The notes below the pieces were generated by a model. That model saw only the letters and a program-made list of their open reading frames with translations. It ran no database searches and had not been told where the DNA came from. A stretch of 64,000 nt of DNA. It comes from Clavelina lepadiformis (Eukaryota; Chordata; Ascidiacea; Aplousobranchia; Clavelinidae). Position 1 is the stretch's first letter. The number at the start of each line of letters is the position of its first letter. Location of the stretch: contig NC_135246.1 in NCBI RefSeq assembly GCF_947623445.1, positions 13,065,856-13,129,855 of the forward strand, read 5' to 3'. The translations under genes and the position numbers were made by a program. Positions 59,367 through 64,000 of this stretch are shown in pieces.

Positions 59367-60990
59367 TTAACATGGCTGAGATGTTTGGAGAATTGGCCGC
59401 AAACCTGTTCTCTTGAGGGGTGACCTCAATGAAGTACTACGAACAGCTCTAACATCTGGTTGAAACTTGTAGCTGTCATCGGGTTTAAACTCCAGTGTAA
59501 ATGTCCAGGATAGGGCACCACCAGGCATTAAAACAAACTTTGTCTTTGCGGTGGTAGGATTCCCGAAAACGTTTCGCTTCAAGACGTCCTGGGGCTGTCC
59601 CATAGGGCGTAGCTTCACTGAAACAAATGAGGCACTCGCCTCCGCAATGTTTCTGGAATTTTGGCACAAAGCAATTTAGAGCTAAACTACATTTAACAAT
59701 AAGCGTAGTCTCAGTAAAAACGTTTTCCTGGCTACGACCTTGGTGTCCAAACATCCGTCAAAACAGATAGAGCATAGGCCTACACGAATCTGTGTGATGT
59801 TTGCTACCAGCAAAAAGATAGAGGAGGATATTTACAACGCGCTACACACCATGTAAAGAGGTTACTGCTTTGGAACAATTTTGTTTTTTCAAACATTGTG
59901 TAACGTTAGTATGACAATCTCTACTTTTAGACATCTTTTCTCATTTAATTACATAGCCTACATTAACTTAACTACCAAGCACCGTACCACTAGGTGGTTC
60001 TATCGAGCAATTTAAGCAAGAACAAATGCCAGAGCTGTTGTGCACAGACCTCGATCCCTGGTCAAAGACTGCTAATGTCGATTTTTTAAGAAAAGCAAAG
60101 ATATGTAAGCATTATAACGTTTGTTAACTTTCCCGTATACCAAAATTACAGTCAATGGTTTTATGACTATACCAGACACCAGCACAAAAAATTCATGTTT
60201 AAAATTTTAAACAAAACAGCCAACATGTGCAACTAACGATGTTATAAATTTCTTTTAACCTAATTCAACAAGAAATGTATGTACTGTATTTGTAAGGAAT
60301 GTGCAAAAATATTGCGCTTCACCAATTATCCCCGGAAATATGTTGTAGATTTGACTTTTATTGCGCATGGTATTTCGACACCGGTAAATAATTTCATATA
60401 TTAATTGACAAAAATAAAAAGATTGGAAAAAATCATTTCCCTTGACGATTGCTGAAAATTTTCCTACTAAATACAGTTCTTACATGCAGAACTGGCCTTT
60501 TTACAAGCTGTTTTCTTTTGCTGTACAAGCAAGTTCAGAGTTGACATTTCCATAGAATGTTTTCCAGTCCTTCACTCAGCAGGTGGCGGCCCTAAGTTCA
60601 AGCGCGAGCATTGATATATGACACCACTTCGACCAATTGTTGGGGATTGAGAACCAAGCTAACACAAAACATTGGATTGAGACAATTGTGATAACCTTAG
60701 TAAATTAGCCCGAAAAACTTTGTGGATGAAAATTTAACAAAAATGAAATGTAATATAGTTTTCAAAAAGTTGGTTGTGAAGAATGAAATCTGTGACCAAA
60801 TCATTTCCACCTTTCTTTCTATAGCTACAAACTACAGTTTCGAAACAGCTTCGGTGTGTTGTTTACATAAACTAACAATTTAATTAACTAATTTCAAAAA
60901 CTGTTTACTTTATCAGGAAAATCCCCAGCAATTCGTTTATACTGGTTACAGGCCTCTTCAGTCGTGCCCTTCAGTGATCCGTAGCGAAAA
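59367..60990 (-). CDS. Unrecognised minus-strand gene (two candidate exons)
   Basis: Two segments look coding on the minus strand. The 3' one spans about 59367-59626, after a TGTTTCAG acceptor. It reads KLRPMGQPQDVLKRNVFGNP, then a beta-rich stretch (KFVLMPGGALSWTFTLEFKP), and ends in a basic tail. The 5' one, 60909-60990, lies between a CTACAG acceptor and a GTAAAC donor and reads FRYGSLKGTTEEACNQYKRI then AGDFPDK. The phases of these two do not join directly (0 into 1), so at least one exon between them is missing from my model, or one call is wrong. I do not recognise the family. The beta-rich part faintly recalls Ig-like/MSP folds, which is speculation. It converges on BICC1. Confidence 0.35.
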
Positions 60991-62465
60991 CTGTAGGCAC
61001 GTCACTTTGTAATGCTTTAATTGCGTTAAAGATAGGTTAATTAAATTAGTCAAAGATTAGCATGAACCACTTTTTCAGATACAGAAAAAAAAATTAATTC
61101 AACGAGTTTCAGATCAAAGCAAGCTAAGAGTGTGAAAGATTGTGAAACTGATTTTTTTGAAAACTGAAGGTCAATCAGGGACCTTTTATTGTAAGTGTCG
61201 TCACAAACGTTTTCGCTGATATGTAAAGATGAGTCAAAAGCTTTTACAAACCACAAAAGCTACCTTGGCCACGTGACTATGTGATGTAATATTCAAAAAA
61301 AACTTTGATTCTGGGTAACTACACACTTAATGTCACGTACAAAAATACCATTTTGTATAATATAAGTGGCACTTATATCGATTCACATGTTCGTGGTTCT
61401 TTATTAAAGGTACTACAATGTATACTTTTACGGATTGAATCCAAAACTTTAATTCCTACTTGGAAAGTTAAACCAAAACGTAATTGACTTAAGTGAATAT
61501 ACATAAAGGGCTAATAGAAGAAATTGTTTCAACTTTTAATTTCAAAACCGTTCATGTGCAAGTTGTGATACGTAATTCACACATTTTATACTGAACGCTG
61601 GTATGAAATATGTTACGTTTTCTAACACCGTGCTTTTGTAGGTCCTTTCACGAAATAAACAATTTCTCGGCATACATGGACTAAAAAAAATCGGCCGTGG
61701 TTTTTCCGCTCGATTTGCAAATTCGTACAGTGACGTAGGTGACTGATGCCCTATGACGAAACAGTCACATTGCATATCACGAAATTTACGCTCGGTGTGG
61801 CGCAATGTCAAGTTTTGGGCACAACTTTGAAGCAAAGTTGGTGACACGTTGTAGGTTTGTAGTTAAACGTTAAAACGTGCACTCGGTCATGTGTAGGCGT
61901 CCCAGTTACATTTGTGTACATTATAAACCACCTTAGACTTGGTTTCGTTCGTGTTTACATATCTGAAAAGATAAGAGCTGTCAAAGCTATAGCTCGAAGC
62001 GTCTAATTGCTGGTTTTAACATATAAATACAATACCGGCACTGACAAAGCACTACACATTCACTTATAATCTTGCTGCACTTGAAAATTGGTTCATGTTT
62101 TAATACCATAGTTTACATCCAGATAGTACCACGAAAGATTTTCCTGCTTTTGTTCCTGGAAAACAGGTTGCTTTTTTTGACACGTGACTTGATTCACGAC
62201 CTGACAATTTATTGGATTTTCATGGCAAATTTTAGAGTTTTTAGGGTACTTTATTGTTCCTCGATTAAAAAACTCAATAGATTTTTCACAACAAAAAACG
62301 CGATTCAATAGCAAGAAAAAACATCACTGACGTAAAGGCAGTACATCACCACTTGGCTCTTGTTACGTCATAATAAATAAGGCTGACACGGGTCTCCCAC
62401 AATGCAATAAGAATAAAGAAATTTGAAAAACAGAAAACAAAACCAGTATGCGCACGATGCGCAGA
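60991..62465. other. Intergenic or intronic region upstream of the unknown gene
   Basis: 1.5 kb between the 5' candidate exon of the unrecognised gene and the end of the GRB-like gene. A minus-strand open frame at 61542-61847 (101 codons) has no recognisable family. Missing upstream exons of the unknown gene may be here, but I cannot place them. Confidence 0.4.
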
Positions 62466-63704
62466 TCAGTGATAACTGCGGTGACATTCGTGCACAAGCA
62501 CACAAGGTAATGAGCCCTTGTTTAGTCTATGGAAGTCGATAAACTGAATGAGGTCAAGGAATCTGGTCTCCCCGTTGTCGGACGTGTAAAAACATTTGCC
62601 GTCTTTTTCAAGCTGCAAGATAACACAAAACGACGTGTATTAGCTGATCTATGACAAGTCGTGCTAACGTCATAGAATCACTGACTGACAAACCTGTGTG
62701 ACCGGTATATGACGTGACTTTTGGTTATGACATATGGTTATGACGATTCCGCCCGGTATGGTGTGACTGTCGCGCACCAAAAAGGTTCTATGAAAATAAT
62801 GATTGAACACGTCGTTACAAACCCATATTGATGGTAGTATTTGATAAATGAAACTGAGAAATTTCGCAGCTGAAAAGCTTTAGAAACCACATAAAGCTAT
62901 GTCGTATATCACGTGATTCCCCACATGCGCATATTACAGCATCAGCTGTGGAAGTTATCCATATATGGGATAAATTTAAGTCGTTGGCCATTCCAGGATA
63001 CTTTGCTCCGAGTGTAAATAATACGCAGTTTACATTACCTAAGACCCGTTTAAATTCAATATTTACATTTTATAGAAAAAACCCGCCGTGGTCGTTGCAG
63101 CAATTGACCGAGACAGCAGGTTAAAAAACGCGGCTTTGCTAGCGATTAAGACGGATAAAGGTTATCAGATAAAAATGCGCTTTTCACCAACTTTTTTCAA
63201 GGGGAAAGAGAAAATTTCCAAGTCGATATTACGCGGCTACTCACCCGTCAAGGCTCCCGTGCCTCTGGATTTCATCTGTGGCCGCTTCACGTGATATCTT
63301 CCCGTAAAACCAGGGCTGTGTTTGATGTATTGCTGCAATGAAAGTGGAGAATGGTTCACTGTCGAACTTTGCGACGAAAGTATATTACCACATAGTTTTG
63401 GAGATTTGGAATATTAACTCCCTGAACCAGTTTAATTAAACACTTTGAAGCCTGAATTAGTTATAAAGTTTGGAATCCGCGCTTAGTATTCGTCAGAGAG
63501 GTCAAAGGTGAAACCGGTCTTATGATTGGGCTGTATACAGAACATATCGGAAACCAATGGAGAGTACAAAGTGCGTTTCATCACTTGATGATACAAAGTT
63601 TATACACGTCAAAACATCATGATGTGTTTCAAGATACTTACCGCGAGTAAACCAAGCTATGTCCCTCGTGGGAGCGGAATTCCCAACTAAACCTCTCTCC
63701 ATGG
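62466..63704 (-). CDS. GRB7/10/14-family adaptor, 3' part with SH2 domain
   Basis: GRB7/10/14 proteins are receptor-tyrosine-kinase adaptors with RA, PH, BPS and C-terminal SH2 domains. Four exons are visible: 63642-63704, 63245-63332, 62694-62787, 62466-62612, giving 130 in-frame residues to the stop. The first starts at an acceptor (TTTTGCAG, phase 1), so the gene continues past position 64000; its ATG is internal. The text aligns closely with the human GRB10 SH2 domain: AIHQTQPWFYGKISREAA (human AIHRSQPWFHHKISRDEA), DGTFLVRDS with the phosphotyrosine-binding Arg, ITICHNQK, ETRFLDLIQFIDFHRLNKGS (human FTDLIQLVEFYQLNKGV) and LPCVLVHECHRSYH at the end (human LPCKLKHYCARIAL). The 21 residues before it correspond to the end of the BPS region but are weakly conserved. 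The specific paralogue cannot be named; a tunicate would be expected to have one ancestral member. Confidence 0.88.
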
Positions 63705-64000
63705 CTGCAAAATGATAAATATAATAATATGAGCAGATGTGTTATGATGCAACTCGAGATTAAGTCTGCGCGGGTTTTTATTTGTTCTTCCACAATGATA
63801 TAGTTTAAAACCATTTTAAATACTCGTTCGTCGCGTCTCGCTGAAAACGGCGCAATTGCTTATTTACAGTAAAACGTCTATTTAAAACACCACGCCGATC
63901 ACGCTTCTCACTCAAAATCACACCATAGCAAAAACTAAACTAAATGCGCTCGTTCTCAAATTCCAACCTGCTGAATTGTTTATTGTTCGATTCATGAGGC
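63705..64000 (-). other. Intron of the GRB-like gene
   Basis: AT-rich sequence ending on the minus strand in a pyrimidine-rich TTTTGCAG acceptor at 63705. I see no further exon before the window edge, so the upstream PH/BPS exons lie outside. Confidence 0.6.

Noticed and set aside
60001-60080. Open minus-strand stretch considered as the missing exon of the 59-kb gene
   Set aside because: The phase and peptide were unconvincing, and no clean donor was found.
63088-63294. Plus-strand open frame of 68 codons with an upstream plus-strand frame at 62529
   Set aside because: It overlaps minus-strand SH2 exon 63245-63332, which aligns with the GRB family in text, phase and splice signals. The plus frames have no known domain and no proper donor.

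Overview
The window is nuclear DNA from an intron-rich animal. It is AT-rich, with short to mid-sized GT-AG introns, several GC-AG candidates, and roughly one gene per 7-8 kb. The orthologues read closest to chordate forms (UNC93A, PEX7, USP16, CCDC13, BICC1, a GRB7/10/14 SH2 protein). The compact layout points to a tunicate such as an ascidian; this is an inference, not proven. No prokaryotic operon, CRISPR array, rRNA or confident tRNA was seen. No retroviral or other capsid-bearing element was seen.

Layout, left to right. 1-7.7 kb: no supportable gene, but copies of interspersed repeats. 7.7-12.3 kb (+): UNC93A-like membrane protein in 10 coding exons. 13.7-15.5 kb (-): PEX7, the peroxisomal PTS2 receptor, in 6 exons and 323 aa. 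17.2-23.3 kb (+): a USP16-type deubiquitinase in 15 exons and 706 aa, apparently without the usual N-terminal ZnF-UBP domain. 24.35-26.25 kb (-): translation factor eIF1A with a long acidic C-terminal extension. 27.9-30.8 kb (-): a secreted protein with signal peptide, three ShKT domains, a CAP domain and an EGF-like tail; every intron is phase 1. 32.2-37.1 kb (-): CCDC13, a coiled-coil centriolar-satellite/cilium protein. 38.0-57.7 kb (+): Bicaudal-C (BICC1), 23 coding exons, KH domains and a SAM domain, with a 7.2-kb third intron. 59.4-61.0 kb (-): exons of an unrecognised gene. 62.5-63.7 kb (-): the 3' end (SH2 domain) of a GRB7/10/14-family adaptor whose 5' part lies beyond the window.

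These are independent housekeeping, developmental and signalling genes, not one pathway. CCDC13 and BICC1 are arranged head to head, with about 0.93 kb between their start codons. Both have ciliary or cilium-linked roles in vertebrates, so a shared promoter region is plausible. PEX7 and USP16 are also head to head. UNC93A/PEX7, USP16/eIF1A and BICC1/the 59-kb gene are convergent.

Mobile DNA is mostly short non-autonomous hAT-like DNA transposons in introns. Three have exact 8-bp target-site duplications. There are also two pairs of unclassified interspersed repeats.

All exon models were assembled by eye from reading frame, splice signals and remembered family sequences. No alignment or transcript data was available.
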